From the NCBI RefSeq assembly GCF_002223055.1, contig NZ_NKFL01000006.1:1922001-1986000 (forward strand): 64,000 bases of DNA, given 5' to 3'. This stretch comes from Burkholderia sp. HI2500 (GTDB lineage Bacteria; Pseudomonadota; Gammaproteobacteria; Burkholderiales; Burkholderiaceae). The notes beneath the pieces were generated by a model, which saw only the letters and a list, made by a program, of their open reading frames with translations, did no database searches and had not been told where the DNA came from. A program made the translations under genes and the position numbers. This document shows, piece by piece, positions 1-9,517 of this stretch; positions within the stretch are counted from its first letter, which is position 1; each line of letters begins with the position of its first letter.

Positions 1-149
1 GCGCGCATGCATGCCTCGAGCGCGACGGAATCGGGTTCGCCCGATTCGAGTGCGAGCAGCCGCTCGGACAGCGCCTGGGTCTGCGTGCGCGTCTCCTCGC
101 GATACAGCTCGAGCAGCGACAGGTGGCTCAGGTCGTCATCGCCGCTCAT
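1..149 (-). CDS. wspE: WspE-like CheA hybrid kinase, N-terminal fragment (runs off the window)
   Basis: Only the first 49 residues are present, beginning MSGDDDLSHLSLLELYREE. That short acidic, helical start followed by an Leu-Glu rich helix is typical of the first phosphotransfer (Hpt) domain of CheA proteins; the Hpt histidine lies beyond the window. The start ATG overlaps the TGA of the upstream CheW gene by four bases (ATGA), so translation is coupled. Position directly after a second CheW gene, in an A-B-C-D order, matches wspE of the Pseudomonas and Burkholderia Wsp system, where WspE is a CheA-receiver hybrid that phosphorylates the output regulator. The identity rests mainly on gene order. 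Confidence 0.75.
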   Translation of the reverse strand, partial: MSGDDDLSHLSLLELYREETRTQTQALSERLLALESGEPDSVALEACMR

Positions 150-853
150 CGCATGCTCCGTGTGACTGCGTCGAACAGGCGATCGTCGTCGAGCAAGCCC
201 ACCGACTTGCCGCGCCACGACAACACGCCGCGCGACAGGCCGGCGCTCGCGCGCCCGACCGTTGCCGGCACGGGCACCCAGTCGGCGGCGCCGAAGCGCA
301 GCACGCCCTCGACTTCGTCGACCGGAAACACGACCGGCTCGCCCTGGTGCGCCGCCACCAGCAGCCGCGTGAAGCGGCCGTCGTCACCGCCGTTGCCGCC
401 CTTGCCGGCATCGAGGCCGAGCAGCGCGCCGATCGAGATCGCGATGCGCAGCGTGCCGCGGATGTTGACCACGCCGCGCACGGCCGAATGGCGGCGATGC
501 GGCAGCGAATGAATCGGGCGCGTGCCGGCGATCTCGCGCAGCACGCCGATCGGCAGCGCGAGCCATTCGTCGGCCACGCGGAACGCCAGCGCCGCGTGGT
601 GCGTATCGGCATCGGCGTCGTGCATGTGCGGCGCGCCGGGTGCGCTCATCCGGCGCGTGGTGTCGGCCATCTCGGCACTGTCGAGCGGGCGCTCGAGCAG
701 CTTCGCCGCGTGATACGCGTACACCGGGCAGTTCAGGCAGCGCAGGCAGTCGTTCAGCCGCTCGCACGAGCGGTCGCCGCGCGTGCCGATCCGGTTCCAG
801 CAATCGTCGACGTCGATCGTCGTCTCGTCAATGGCAGCGGCGGCGCGGTTCAT
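146..853 (-). CDS. wspD: CheW-family coupling protein WspD
   Basis: This 235-residue protein has a Cys-rich N-terminus (CWNRIGTRGD, then DCLRCLNCPVYA at about 37-48) and a CheW-like domain over roughly residues 75-230 with the RGVVNIRGTL segment. The N-terminal Cys-rich block distinguishes the longer WspD type of CheW from WspB. It should couple the WspA receptor to the WspE kinase at the inner membrane. The start is backed by an AGAGGAA ribosome site seven bases upstream. It follows wspC by 45 bases and overlaps wspE by four, consistent with one operon. Confidence 0.85.
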   Translation of the reverse strand: MNRAAAAIDETTIDVDDCWNRIGTRGDRSCERLNDCLRCLNCPVYAYHAAKLLERPLDSAEMADTTRRMSAPGAPHMHDADADTHHAALAFRVADEWLALPIGVLREIAGTRPIHSLPHRRHSAVRGVVNIRGTLRIAISIGALLGLDAGKGGNGGDDGRFTRLLVAAHQGEPVVFPVDEVEGVLRFGAADWVPVPATVGRASAGLSRGVLSWRGKSVGLLDDDRLFDAVTRSMR

Positions 854-898
854 GGATTCCTCTGGTCATCGCGGTGTCGGTCCCCAACCCATCTCTTG

Positions 899-2308
899 TC
901 AGCCGGCCGAGCGCCGTGCGCGCTCGAGCAGCCATTGCGCGCCCGCACGATCGCCGCCGACGTCGAGCAGCGTCGCGAGATGGGTCAGCGCTTCGTGGTG
1001 CGTGGGCCGCAGGTACAGCGCCTTCCGGTAGAAGTCGCCGGCTTCCGCGGCGCGACCGCGCGCGTCCGCGATCAGCCCGTTCAGGTAGAACGCATCGGCA
1101 TGCGGCCCGACGCGCGCCGAGAATTGCGCGAGCACGCGCTCGGCCTCGTCGAACGCGCCGGCATTCGCCAGCGCCTGCGCATCTTCCAGCGTCGGCGCGG
1201 CGCGCTCCGCAACCGGGGCGAGCGACGCGGCCGGTTCGGCCGCCGTCACCGGCTGGTCGCCCCGTGCGTCGAACGCGGCCGCGTGCATGGCGGGCGGCGG
1301 CGCCGCGAACGGCTGACGCGTGTCGCCGAGCCACGCCGGCGGCGCGACCGCCAGCACCGAGCGCGTCGCCGCGAGCGGCGCGACCGTGAAACGCTCCGCG
1401 CGCCGATACGGCGCGGCCGCCGCCAGCGGCGCCGCCGGCCGGGCCGCGAATACATCGCCCGCCGCCGCGGCGGGCTCGCGATGAAACGCGAACGCCAGCG
1501 GCACGCGCGCCGAGCGCATCCCGTGCCGCATCGCGACGCCCGTTTCCGCCGGCCCGACGAACAGCATGCCGTCGTCGGCCAGACGCGCGTCGAGCGAGCG
1601 GATCACGCGATCCTGCGCGTCGCGATCGAAGTAGATCAGCACGTTGCGGCAGAACACGAAATCGTAGCGAATGCCGGTATCCACGGCCGGTTCGACGAGG
1701 TTCGACTGACTGAACTGCACGCACGCGCGCACGCGCTCGTCGAGCAGCCAGCCGTCGCGGGTCGGCGTGAAGTGCCGCGCGCGAAACTCCGTCGCGGTGC
1801 CGCGGAACGCATTGCGCCCGTAGCAGCCGAGCCGCGCCTGCTCGATCGCGCGCGTGCTGAGGTCGATCGCGTCGATCGTGAAGCTGGCCGGGTCGAGCCC
1901 CGCGTCGAGCAGCGCCATCGCCGCCGAATACGGCTCCTCGCCCGTCGAGCACGGCGCGCTCAGCACGCGGATCACCCGGCCGGGCAGCGCGGCGAGCCGC
2001 TCCGTCGCGAGCCGCGCGAGCGTCGCGAAGGCCTCCCGGTCGCGGAAGAACCAGGTTTCGGGCACGACGAACAGCTCGATCAGCGCACGCCGCTCGTCGG
2101 CCGATGCGTTGAGCTGCTGCCAGTAGGCGTCGAGCGCGTCCTGCGTGACGGGCGGCCGCGCCGCCGACGGCAGGCGCTCGCCGTCCGCCTGCAGCGCGTG
2201 CACGCGTTCCGTCAGCGCGCGGATCAGGAAATCGTTGCCGAGCGAATCGGGGTCGATGCCGGTCTCGCGCAGCAGCCAGCCGCGAAATCGCGATTCGGAC
2301 TCTTTCAT
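899..2308 (-). CDS. wspC: CheR-type chemoreceptor methyltransferase with TPR tail, WspC
   Basis: A 469-residue CheR protein. Hallmark methyltransferase motifs are visible: SAPCSTGEEPYS for S-adenosylmethionine binding and FCRNVLIYFD further on. The last 100 or so residues (from LANAGAFDEAERV) form tetratricopeptide-like helices, the usual architecture of WspC and FrzF-like CheRs. A Pro/Ala-rich linker joins the two parts. WspC is known to methylate WspA and keep the pathway active. The ATG at 2308 overlaps the stop of wspB (ATGA), which decides the start over the longer open frame upstream. Confidence 0.88.
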   Translation of the reverse strand: MKESESRFRGWLLRETGIDPDSLGNDFLIRALTERVHALQADGERLPSAARPPVTQDALDAYWQQLNASADERRALIELFVVPETWFFRDREAFATLARLATERLAALPGRVIRVLSAPCSTGEEPYSAAMALLDAGLDPASFTIDAIDLSTRAIEQARLGCYGRNAFRGTATEFRARHFTPTRDGWLLDERVRACVQFSQSNLVEPAVDTGIRYDFVFCRNVLIYFDRDAQDRVIRSLDARLADDGMLFVGPAETGVAMRHGMRSARVPLAFAFHREPAAAAGDVFAARPAAPLAAAAPYRRAERFTVAPLAATRSVLAVAPPAWLGDTRQPFAAPPPAMHAAAFDARGDQPVTAAEPAASLAPVAERAAPTLEDAQALANAGAFDEAERVLAQFSARVGPHADAFYLNGLIADARGRAAEAGDFYRKALYLRPTHHEALTHLATLLDVGGDRAGAQWLLERARRSAG

Positions 2309-2817
2309 GCGGACTCTCCCCCGTGGCCCGGCAGGCCATCGAACAGATACAGGCGCGCGACGTCGTCGACCAGGTCGGATACCGATACCTGCTGCACGAC
2401 ACCATCGGGCGTATTCGCGACGGGCCCGAGCCAGCGCGTGCGTGCGGTCGAGATGCCGCTCGAGCGGAACGCCGCGCGGTCGATCCGCGTCGTCTGCGTC
2501 GCACGCTCGACGATCAGCCCGATCGTGCGCTCGCCGCCCGCTTCGTCCGCACGGTAGCGGACCATCACGAGCCGCGTCGAGCGCAGCGCATGGGCGCGGC
2601 GCCCGAGCGCCAGCATCGGCACGTCGATCACCGGCACCGGCTGGCCGCCGCGCATCAGCAGCCCGGCGATCCATTCGGGTGCGCCGGGCACGGCCTTCGT
2701 GACCGCGAGCGGCAGCACCTCGTCGATGCCGGCTGCGTCGAGCGCATAGCGCCCGCCATCGAGCTCGAACATCAGGAACAGCGCGTGGGCGCCGTTCTGC
2801 GGGTCGGCGCGCGTCAC
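2305..2817 (-). CDS. wspB: CheW-family coupling protein WspB
   Basis: A 170-residue single-domain CheW. Conserved features include [12 protein letters not shown] at the start, the [17 protein letters not shown] strand pair and the IGLIVERA segment. I place the start at GTG 2817 because it overlaps the wspA stop codon (GTGA) and gives a protein of normal CheW length; no ATG lies near. It couples the WspA chemoreceptor to the WspE kinase. Both ends overlap neighbours by four bases, so expression is tightly tied to wspA and wspC. Confidence 0.88.
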   Translation of the reverse strand: MTRADPQNGAHALFLMFELDGGRYALDAAGIDEVLPLAVTKAVPGAPEWIAGLLMRGGQPVPVIDVPMLALGRRAHALRSTRLVMVRYRADEAGGERTIGLIVERATQTTRIDRAAFRSSGISTARTRWLGPVANTPDGVVQQVSVSDLVDDVARLYLFDGLPGHGGESA

Positions 2818-4490
2818 GCGTCGACCTTGAAGCGCGACACGCTGGTGCGCAACTGGTTCGCGACGAGCGTCAGGTCGTCGATCGCCTGCGACGACTGGCG
2901 CAGCGACTCGGCCGTCTGCTGCGCGGCCTCCGACAGCTGCGACAGCGCCTGCGTGATCTGCTCGGCGCCGTTCGCCTGCGTCTGCATCCCTTCGTTGACC
3001 ATCTGGAAGCGCGGCGCGAGCGTCTGCACCTCGGCGATGATCTGCGACAGCTGCCCGCCGACCTGCTGCACGTCGAGCATCCCGCGGCGCACTTCCTCGG
3101 AGAACTTGTCCATCCCCATCACGCCCGCCGACACCGCCGACTGGATTTCCTTGACCGTCTGCTCGATGTCGTAGGTCGCCACCGCCGTCTGGTCGGCGAG
3201 GCGGCGGATCTCGGTCGCGACGACCGCGAAGCCACGGCCGTATTCGCCGGCCTTCTCGGCCTCGATCGCCGCGTTCAGCGACAGCAGGTTGGTCTGGTCG
3301 GCCACCTTGGTGATCGTCGCGACCACCTGGTTGATGTTCAGCGCCTTCTCGTTGAGGATCGCGAGCTTCGCATTCACCGAACCGGCCGCGTCCATCACGC
3401 TGCGCATCGTCTCGCCCATCCGCGTGAGCCCGCTCTGGCTCACGCCCGCGAGCGTCGCCGACTGCTCGGCCACGCCGGCCACCTCGTTCATCGTGCGCAG
3501 CAGGTCGCGCGACGTCGCGAAGATCTCGCGCGAGGTCGCGCCGATCTCGGTCGTCGTGGCCGCGGTTTCGTTCGCGGTCGCCTGCTGCTCGCGCGACGTC
3601 GCCGCGATCTCGGCCACCGACGTCGTCACCTGCAGCGACGATTGCTGCGCGCGGGCGACGAGCTCGGTCAGCTCGTCGGCCATCCGGTTGAAGCCCGTCT
3701 CGAGCGTGCCGAATTCGTCGCGGCGGCGCAGGTCGAGGCGGCGCGTCAGGTTGCCGGTGCGCATCACGTCGTGCACCTCGACGAGCCGCGCCATCGGGAC
3801 GGTCACCGACCGGTACAGCAGGTAGCCGAGCCCGAGCGCGGACAGCAGCATGATCGTCAGCGCGCCGACGAGCACGACTTCCGTGTCCTGCACGGATTCG
3901 CGGATCAGCTTCGCGGACTGCTCGGCGAACTTGCGGTTTTCCTGCACCAGCACGTTCGCGTTGCGCACGACCTCGGTCCACGCGGGCAGCACTCTCGCGT
4001 ACGCGGCGACGGCCTCCTCGCGCGACACGCGGCTCTTCTGCACGGCGTCGTTCAGCAGCGGCACGTAGTGGTCGAACGCACCGCGGAACGCCGCGAAGCG
4101 CTGCCGGTCGTCGTCGCGAAACGTCGTGCTCTGATAGTCGACCGACAACGCCTCGACTTCCTTCAGCGCATCGGCGATCTTCGCGAGATCGCGATGCACG
4201 CTGTCGGGATCGGTTTCGACGAACGTCGCCTGCTGCAGCAGCATGAACGATTCGTTGACCGAACCGCGCAGCGACGACGCAAGGTAGACGCCCGGCAGCG
4301 AGTCGCGCTCGATGCTGACGGCTTCGCTGTTGATCGCGCGCAGTCGCTCGTAGGACACGCCGGCTGTCACCAGCATCAGCACGAACAGCACGCCGAAGCT
4401 GAGCAGGATGCGATTGCCGAGCGTCAGCCGGGCAGCGCCGATCGTCGGATGCAGGCTTTCATTGGTCGCGCGGGGCGTCACGGTGGCCAT
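2814..4490 (-). CDS. wspA: Methyl-accepting chemoreceptor WspA (surface sensor)
   Basis: A 558-residue chemoreceptor: membrane helices at about 29-46 and 205-226 bracket a 160-residue four-helix periplasmic domain, then a HAMP domain (227-280) and a long cytoplasmic coiled coil. The signalling tip is intact at about 396-433 ([21 protein letters not shown] and [16 protein letters not shown]). WspA is the sensor of the Wsp system, which in known relatives responds to surface contact and drives cyclic-di-GMP synthesis and biofilm formation. The start at MATVTPR is preferred, though no strong ribosome site precedes it; an in-frame ATG at 4568 would add 26 residues. It begins the A-B-C-D-E block. 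Confidence 0.88.
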   Translation of the reverse strand: MATVTPRATNESLHPTIGAARLTLGNRILLSFGVLFVLMLVTAGVSYERLRAINSEAVSIERDSLPGVYLASSLRGSVNESFMLLQQATFVETDPDSVHRDLAKIADALKEVEALSVDYQSTTFRDDDRQRFAAFRGAFDHYVPLLNDAVQKSRVSREEAVAAYARVLPAWTEVVRNANVLVQENRKFAEQSAKLIRESVQDTEVVLVGALTIMLLSALGLGYLLYRSVTVPMARLVEVHDVMRTGNLTRRLDLRRRDEFGTLETGFNRMADELTELVARAQQSSLQVTTSVAEIAATSREQQATANETAATTTEIGATSREIFATSRDLLRTMNEVAGVAEQSATLAGVSQSGLTRMGETMRSVMDAAGSVNAKLAILNEKALNINQVVATITKVADQTNLLSLNAAIEAEKAGEYGRGFAVVATEIRRLADQTAVATYDIEQTVKEIQSAVSAGVMGMDKFSEEVRRGMLDVQQVGGQLSQIIAEVQTLAPRFQMVNEGMQTQANGAEQITQALSQLSEAAQQTAESLRQSSQAIDDLTLVANQLRTSVSRFKVDA

Positions 4491-4613
4491 GTTCGTTATG
4501 GGCTTTATAAAATCTGCGTTGAAAAATCCACGCCCGCCGGCGCGCCGGACGGCGCGCCACGAGCGCATCAGGGTCTCTCGGGCAGCGCGGCGCCGGCAGG
4601 CCGCGCCGCGACA

Positions 4614-5747
4614 TCACCGCTCCGCTTGCGCCGGCAGCCGAAGCGCGACCATGAAGCCGCGCGCCGTATTGCGCATCAGGATCTGGCCGCGATGCCGCGC
4701 CGCCGTCGCGCGGACGAACGCGAGCCCGAGGCCGAAGCCGCCGCGCGCCGCGCCATGCGCGGATTCGAGCTGCACGAACGACTCGGTCGCGGCCGTGCGC
4801 TGCGCCGGCGCGATTCCCGCGCCGGTGTCCTCGACACCGATCAGCCAGGCGCCGTCCTCGCTGCCCAGCGTGCAGTGCACGTCCGTGCCGGCCGGGCCGT
4901 ACTTCAGCCCGTTGTCGATCAGGTTCGCGACCGCGCGCGTCAGCATCATGCGGTCGCCCATCGTCACGCATTCGGTATCGGGCACGTGCGCGGCGACCCG
5001 GCTGCCGAGCCCGGCCGCCTTCTCCCACAGCTGGTCGACGGCGTCGAGCACGATCTCGTTGAGACTCACGACCTCGTGCGCGCGGCGCTCGGACTGCGCG
5101 CGGGTCAGGTGGATGAAGCCGTCGGCCAGCGCGAGCGCGCGCCGCGCATGGCCGGCAATGCGCTCCATGATCGCCGGCATCTCGCCGTGCTCGGTCCGGT
5201 AGACGTCGAGCAGCGCGAGGATCGACGTCTGCGGCGAACGCATGTCGTGCGACAGGAAATCGAGCGCCTCGTCGCGCTGCCGGGACATCAGGTAAGAATT
5301 CGAGTGATAGCGGATGCGGGCAGCCAGCTCCATCGCGTCGGGGAGCTTCACCAGATAGTCGTTCGCGCCGGCGATGAACGCCTCGCGCTTGACGATCGGC
5401 TCCTCCTTCGCGGACAGCACGATGATCGGCACGCGAGCGGTGCCGGCGTCCGCGCGCCACGCGCGGACCAGATCGAGGCCGTCGATCTCCGGCATCACGA
5501 GATCCTGCAGGATGACCGTCGGCTTCACGTCGCGCGCGACCGCCATCGCCCGGTGCGCGTCGGTGCACACGTGCAGGTCGATGTCATGTTCGCTGCGCAG
5601 CGCGCGGCGGATCACCTCGCCGACGAACGGTTGATCGTCGACGAGAAGGACCGATAACCCCGATTCAAGACAATCCGAGGCATTATCACCGCTCGATTCT
5701 TTCATAAATACAGTTTCAAACGCCGATTCTCCAATCGATTCTTTCAT
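4614..5747 (-). CDS. Receiver-histidine kinase hybrid beside the wsp genes
   Basis: A 377-residue cytoplasmic protein with an N-terminal receiver domain (about 32-145, phosphoacceptor Asp82 in ILQDLVMPEIDG, Lys114) followed by a HisKA domain (His167 in FLSHDMRSP) and a HATPase domain with N (LIDNGLKYG), G1 (EDTGAGIA) and G2 (GGFGLGLAF) boxes. No membrane segment is seen. It lies 123 bases upstream of wspA in the same direction. I recall a REC-kinase linked to wsp in Burkholderia described as WspHRR, proposed to relay phosphate to an unlinked WspR; this fits that place and architecture. A second in-frame ATG at 5705 repeats the MKES start, so the start is uncertain. Confidence 0.82.
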   Translation of the reverse strand: MKESIGESAFETVFMKESSGDNASDCLESGLSVLLVDDQPFVGEVIRRALRSEHDIDLHVCTDAHRAMAVARDVKPTVILQDLVMPEIDGLDLVRAWRADAGTARVPIIVLSAKEEPIVKREAFIAGANDYLVKLPDAMELAARIRYHSNSYLMSRQRDEALDFLSHDMRSPQTSILALLDVYRTEHGEMPAIMERIAGHARRALALADGFIHLTRAQSERRAHEVVSLNEIVLDAVDQLWEKAAGLGSRVAAHVPDTECVTMGDRMMLTRAVANLIDNGLKYGPAGTDVHCTLGSEDGAWLIGVEDTGAGIAPAQRTAATESFVQLESAHGAARGGFGLGLAFVRATAARHRGQILMRNTARGFMVALRLPAQAER

Positions 5748-6137
5748 AGGAGTTGTTTATCAGACTTGGACGCTATCTTATTTCAGCGGTTGAAAACCCC
5801 GCCTGATTCCGCCGAATTGGCCTGTCGGCACCGCCTTGCAGGGTTTCGGACGCCGATTTCTCCCCGTTGGCGGCCGTATTACCTCCGCATCCTTTCTCTC
5901 AATAAACATAACCGGCTGATTCTAAATGAAATTAGAACACAGCATCTATCTCAATCCGGTTTAGTTTTGCCAAATATGCACAAAGAGACGGAAACAGTTA
6001 AATCGGATCATTTCCGGATTCGAAAGACGATAACGTTTGCGAGACCCGCGCGATAAGGCTTGCATGCGCTGCAAGGCTGGCTTGCCGTCGCATTTGAGGG
6101 CCGGATGAATATCCCCCCATCGGCGGGCACGCGAAAG
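5748..6137. other. AT-rich intergenic stretch upstream of the wsp operon
   Basis: About 390 bases without a convincing gene lie between the wsp-linked kinase and the antiporter terminator, and they are clearly richer in A+T than the flanks. The stretch should hold the promoter of the minus-strand wsp unit. A 96-codon frame on the plus strand has no ribosome site or recognisable motif and I do not accept it as a gene. Confidence 0.5.
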
Positions 6138-6178
6138 AAAAAAAGCGCGCCGGGCAACGATCGGCCGGGCGCGCTTCG
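6138..6178 (-). terminator. Rho-independent terminator of the antiporter gene
   Basis: On the minus strand a GC-rich hairpin (AAGCGCGCC pairing with GGCGCGCTT, further pairing toward the loop) is followed by seven T residues. It lies about 50 bases past the stop codon of the Na+/H+ antiporter gene. Confidence 0.85.
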
Positions 6179-6228
6179 GGCCGGCTGACGCCGGCCGCTC
6201 GATGGCGATGTGACGGAGGTGTGCGGCC

Positions 6229-7812
6229 TTACCCGCGCGCGTGCTGCGCGGACACTTCCTGCAGGTCGAGGTCGCGTTCGAGCGCGTGCAGCATCTCGTC
6301 GTGGATGCGCCCCGAACGGTGCAGGCGCAACAGTTCCGCGCGCCCGGCCCGGATCGCGGCCAGCACGACGTCGTAGTGCGCGGCACGCACTTCAGCCGGA
6401 TACGTCGGCTCGTTCTTCGCCCTTTCCGTCAATTCCGCACGATACGTGTACTGCTCGAGCAGGCGCGGATGGATCACGACCCCGTTCTCGTCGCGCACGA
6501 GCGGCTGGATCGCCGCGAGCTGCGCCGCCTCGACGTACGCCCACGTCTGCGGCTCGGTCAGGTGGTGCGACGCGCGTTCTTCGCGCTGCGGCAGGCGCAG
6601 CAGCCGGATCAGCGGCCCGATCGTCGTGCCCTGCAGCAGCACGGTGACGAGGATCACTGCGAACGACGCGACCAGGATCACGTCGCGGCCGGGCATCGCC
6701 TCGGGCAGCGACAGCGCGATCGCCAGCGTGACGACGCCGCGCATCCCGGCCCAGCTCATGATCGTCGCGGCCTTCCAGTCGGGCGCTTCGCCGCGCCGCG
6801 CGATCCCGCGCACCGGCCACTTCAGCGCCTCGACCGCGTAGATCCACACGAAGCGCGACACGATCACCGCCGCCAGCACCGCGAGCATCGGCGGCACCAT
6901 CGTGGCGAGCACCTGCTCGAAACCGCCGAGCCGGTGGATCGCGCCGCGCAGCGACAGCCCGATCAGCACGAACACCATCGCTTCGAGCAGGAACACGATG
7001 ACCTGCCAGAACGCGGTGCCGCGCGTGCGCACCGCCGCCGAGAACACCTCGTGCTGATGCCAGCCGACGATCATGCCGGCCGTGACGGTGGCGATCACGC
7101 CGGACACTTCGACCATTTCCCCGGCGATATACGCGATCCAGCCGGCGATCACCGCGACGGTGATCACGAGATAGTCGTCGTCGAGCAGCTTCAGGAACCA
7201 CACGACGAGCTTGCCGACCACGAAGCCGACCACCACGCCGCCGAGCCCGAGTTCCGCGAAACCCACGACCGCGTGGCCGAGGCTGAAGGTGCCCGACAGC
7301 GCCGCGACGACCGCGAAGCGGAACAGCACGAGGCCGGCCGCATCGTTCAGCAGGCTTTCGCCTTCGAGCAGCACCATCAGCCGGCGCGGCAGCGCGACGC
7401 GCTCGAGCACGGCCTTCGCCGCCACGGCGTCGGGCGGCGACACGATCGCGCCGAGCGCGAAGCACGCGGCCCACGGCAGCGACGGCGCCACCCAGTGCAC
7501 GGCGAAGCCGACCGCGAACGTCGTGAACACGACCGCGCCGATCGCGAGCAGCAGGATGCCGCCGACGTTGCGCTTGAACTCCTCCCACACCGAGAAGTAC
7601 GCGCCGTCCATCAGCAGCGGCGGCAGGAACACCAGCAACACCAGTTCCGGATCGAGATTGATCGGCGGCAGGCCGGGAATGAACGCGATGCCGATGCCGC
7701 CGATCAGCAGCGCGGCCGCGGGCGGCAACCGCAGCCGCTTGGCGATGCATTCGAGCGCGACGATCGCGAGAAATGACAACAAAACCAGCTTGAATGCCGA
7801 GACGGGGGACAT
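6229..7812 (-). CDS. Na+/H+ antiporter, CPA1 (NhaP-like) family
   Basis: A 527-residue inner-membrane protein with about 12 hydrophobic segments in residues 1-400 and a hydrophilic C-terminal tail. CPA1 hallmarks are present: an ALGAIVSPPDAVA segment and the ion-binding ND pair in LLEGESLLNDAAGLV. The family exchanges cytoplasmic Na+ (or K+) for external protons for pH and salt homeostasis; the exact ion cannot be read. The 110-residue cytoplasmic tail is probably regulatory. It stands alone as a transcription unit with its own terminator. Confidence 0.85.
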   Translation of the reverse strand: MSPVSAFKLVLLSFLAIVALECIAKRLRLPPAAALLIGGIGIAFIPGLPPINLDPELVLLVFLPPLLMDGAYFSVWEEFKRNVGGILLLAIGAVVFTTFAVGFAVHWVAPSLPWAACFALGAIVSPPDAVAAKAVLERVALPRRLMVLLEGESLLNDAAGLVLFRFAVVAALSGTFSLGHAVVGFAELGLGGVVVGFVVGKLVVWFLKLLDDDYLVITVAVIAGWIAYIAGEMVEVSGVIATVTAGMIVGWHQHEVFSAAVRTRGTAFWQVIVFLLEAMVFVLIGLSLRGAIHRLGGFEQVLATMVPPMLAVLAAVIVSRFVWIYAVEALKWPVRGIARRGEAPDWKAATIMSWAGMRGVVTLAIALSLPEAMPGRDVILVASFAVILVTVLLQGTTIGPLIRLLRLPQREERASHHLTEPQTWAYVEAAQLAAIQPLVRDENGVVIHPRLLEQYTYRAELTERAKNEPTYPAEVRAAHYDVVLAAIRAGRAELLRLHRSGRIHDEMLHALERDLDLQEVSAQHARG

Positions 7813-7983
7813 GAATCGACCTCGTGAAGAATGAATTCGCGCGTTCCGGTGTCGTACCCCGGTCGGCAGTTTCGCGCGATTACATCACGAGGCGAGGTAC
7901 GCAGTCGAGCGCGTTCGAGCCGGCCGCCGTGCGAGTCAGTCACGGTGCGGGCCCGGCGCCTGCCCAAGGTGTGCGGCGCCATG

Positions 7984-8026
7984 AAAAACGGCACGCGGGC
8001 CGGCCCGATCGCCCGCCCGCGTGCCG
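7984..8026 (-). terminator. Rho-independent terminator of the acetolactate synthase/aldehyde dehydrogenase unit
   Basis: The minus strand shows an 11-base perfect stem (GGCACGCGGGC pairing with GCCCGCGTGCC) followed by five T residues, 28 bases after the aldehyde dehydrogenase stop codon. Confidence 0.85.
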
Positions 8027-8054
8027 TCGCGGCACCGCGCCGCCTGCCCGCGCG

Positions 8055-9488
8055 TTACCGGCGCCGCACGACCATCAGCCGCGGCTCGGTCATGTCCTCG
8101 ATCGCGTAGCGGATCCCTTCGCGGCCGAGGCCCGAATCCTTCACGCCGCCGTACGGCATGTTGTCGACGCGGAACGACGGCACGTCGTTGATCACGACGC
8201 CGCCGACCTCCAGCTCGTCCCACGCGCGCTGCGCATGCGCGAGCGAATCGGTGAACACGCCGGCCTGCAGCCCGAAGTCGCTGTCGTTCACGCGCGCGAG
8301 CGCGTCGTCGAAGCGGTCGAACTTCTCGAGGATCGCGACGGGGCCGAATGCCTCCTTCCGGTACAGGTCCTGTTCGCGCCCGACGTTTTCCAGCAGCGTC
8401 GCCTCGAACATCGCGCCATCGACCTTGCCGCCCGCGACGATCTTCGCGCCGGCCGCGACGGCCGCGTCCATCCAGCCCGACAGCCGGCGCGATTCGGATT
8501 CGGAGATCATCGGGCCGACGAACGTCGACGGATCCTTCGGGTCGCCCATCTTCAGCGAACGCGTCTTCGCGATCAGTTTCTCGCGCAGCGCATCGTACAG
8601 GTCGGCATGCATGAGGATCCGCTGCACGCCGATGCAGCTCTGGCCCGACTGGTAATACGCGCCGAACGCAAGGCGCTCGACCACGTAGTCGAGCTGGTCG
8701 CGCTGATCCGCATCGACGATCGCGGCCGCGTTGCCGCCGAGTTCCAGCACGACTTTCTTCTTGCCGGCCTTCTCCTTCAACGCCCAGCCGACGGCCGGCG
8801 AACCCGTGAACGACAGCAGCTTGAACCGCTCGTCGGTCGTGAACAGGTCGGCACCGTCGCGATGCGCGGGCAGCACCGAGAATGCGCCCTTCGGCAAGTC
8901 GGTTTCCGCGAGCACTTCGCCGATGATCAGCGCGCCGATCGGCGTGCGGCTCGCCGGCTTGAGCACGAACGGACAGCCGGCCGCGAGCGCGGGCGCGACC
9001 TTGTGCGCGGCGAGATTCAGCGGGAAGTTGAACGGTGAGATGAACGAGCACGGGCCGATCGGCACGCGCTTCGTGTAGCCCGTATAGCCCTGCGCACGCG
9101 CGGAGATCTCGAGGTTGATGATCTCGCCGTCGATCCGCACCGATTCCTCGGACGCCACGCGGAACGTGTCGATCAGGCGCGTCACTTCGCCCTTCGAATC
9201 GTTGATCGGCTTGCCGGCCTCGATGCACAGCGCCTCGGCCAGCTCGTCGAAGCGCTCGCGAAAGCGCGCGACACAATGGTCGAGCACGGCCTGCCGCTTG
9301 TAGGCCGGCAACTCGCGCATCGGCTTCGCGGCATCGACCGCCGCGCCGATCGCCGCGTCGATGGCCTTCGCATCGGCCAGCGCGACGCGTGTCGCGACCT
9401 TGCCGCTGAACTTGTCCGTCACCTCCAGATCGGTGTTCGCGTAGACGGCTTCGTTGGCGAGGTAGTACGGATAGGTTTCCTTCAACAT
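8055..9488 (-). CDS. NAD(P)-dependent aldehyde dehydrogenase
   Basis: A 477-residue aldehyde dehydrogenase. The catalytic Cys (about 284, SGQSCIGVQRI), general base Glu (about 248, VLELGGNAA), the cofactor segment LSFTGSPAVGW and the ISPFNFPLNL substrate-tunnel block are all present. A strong AGGAAGGAG ribosome site seven bases ahead fixes the start; the open frame runs on upstream into the next gene. It is the second gene after acetolactate synthase, 29 bases apart, and ends in a terminator. Substrate is unknown; pairing with a pyruvate-condensing enzyme suggests a small aldehyde, but that is inference. Confidence 0.88.
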   Translation of the reverse strand: MLKETYPYYLANEAVYANTDLEVTDKFSGKVATRVALADAKAIDAAIGAAVDAAKPMRELPAYKRQAVLDHCVARFRERFDELAEALCIEAGKPINDSKGEVTRLIDTFRVASEESVRIDGEIINLEISARAQGYTGYTKRVPIGPCSFISPFNFPLNLAAHKVAPALAAGCPFVLKPASRTPIGALIIGEVLAETDLPKGAFSVLPAHRDGADLFTTDERFKLLSFTGSPAVGWALKEKAGKKKVVLELGGNAAAIVDADQRDQLDYVVERLAFGAYYQSGQSCIGVQRILMHADLYDALREKLIAKTRSLKMGDPKDPSTFVGPMISESESRRLSGWMDAAVAAGAKIVAGGKVDGAMFEATLLENVGREQDLYRKEAFGPVAILEKFDRFDDALARVNDSDFGLQAGVFTDSLAHAQRAWDELEVGGVVINDVPSFRVDNMPYGGVKDSGLGREGIRYAIEDMTEPRLMVVRRR

Positions 9489-9517
9489 GGAACGACTCCT
9501 TCCTGTGAACGTGGCAT

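Noticed and set aside
11..2557. 848-codon open frame on the plus strand opposite the wsp genes
   Set aside because: High-GC shadow of minus-strand genes with GC-rich codon thirds; Arg/Ala-rich product with no motif, while the opposite strand shows clear CheW and CheR domains.
3642..5657. 671-codon plus-strand frame opposite wspA and the REC-kinase
   Set aside because: Antisense shadow; the minus strand encodes intact chemoreceptor and kinase domains.
5766..6056. 96-codon plus-strand frame in the AT-rich region upstream of the wsp operon
   Set aside because: No ribosome site, no recognisable motif, and it crosses a composition change; probably chance.
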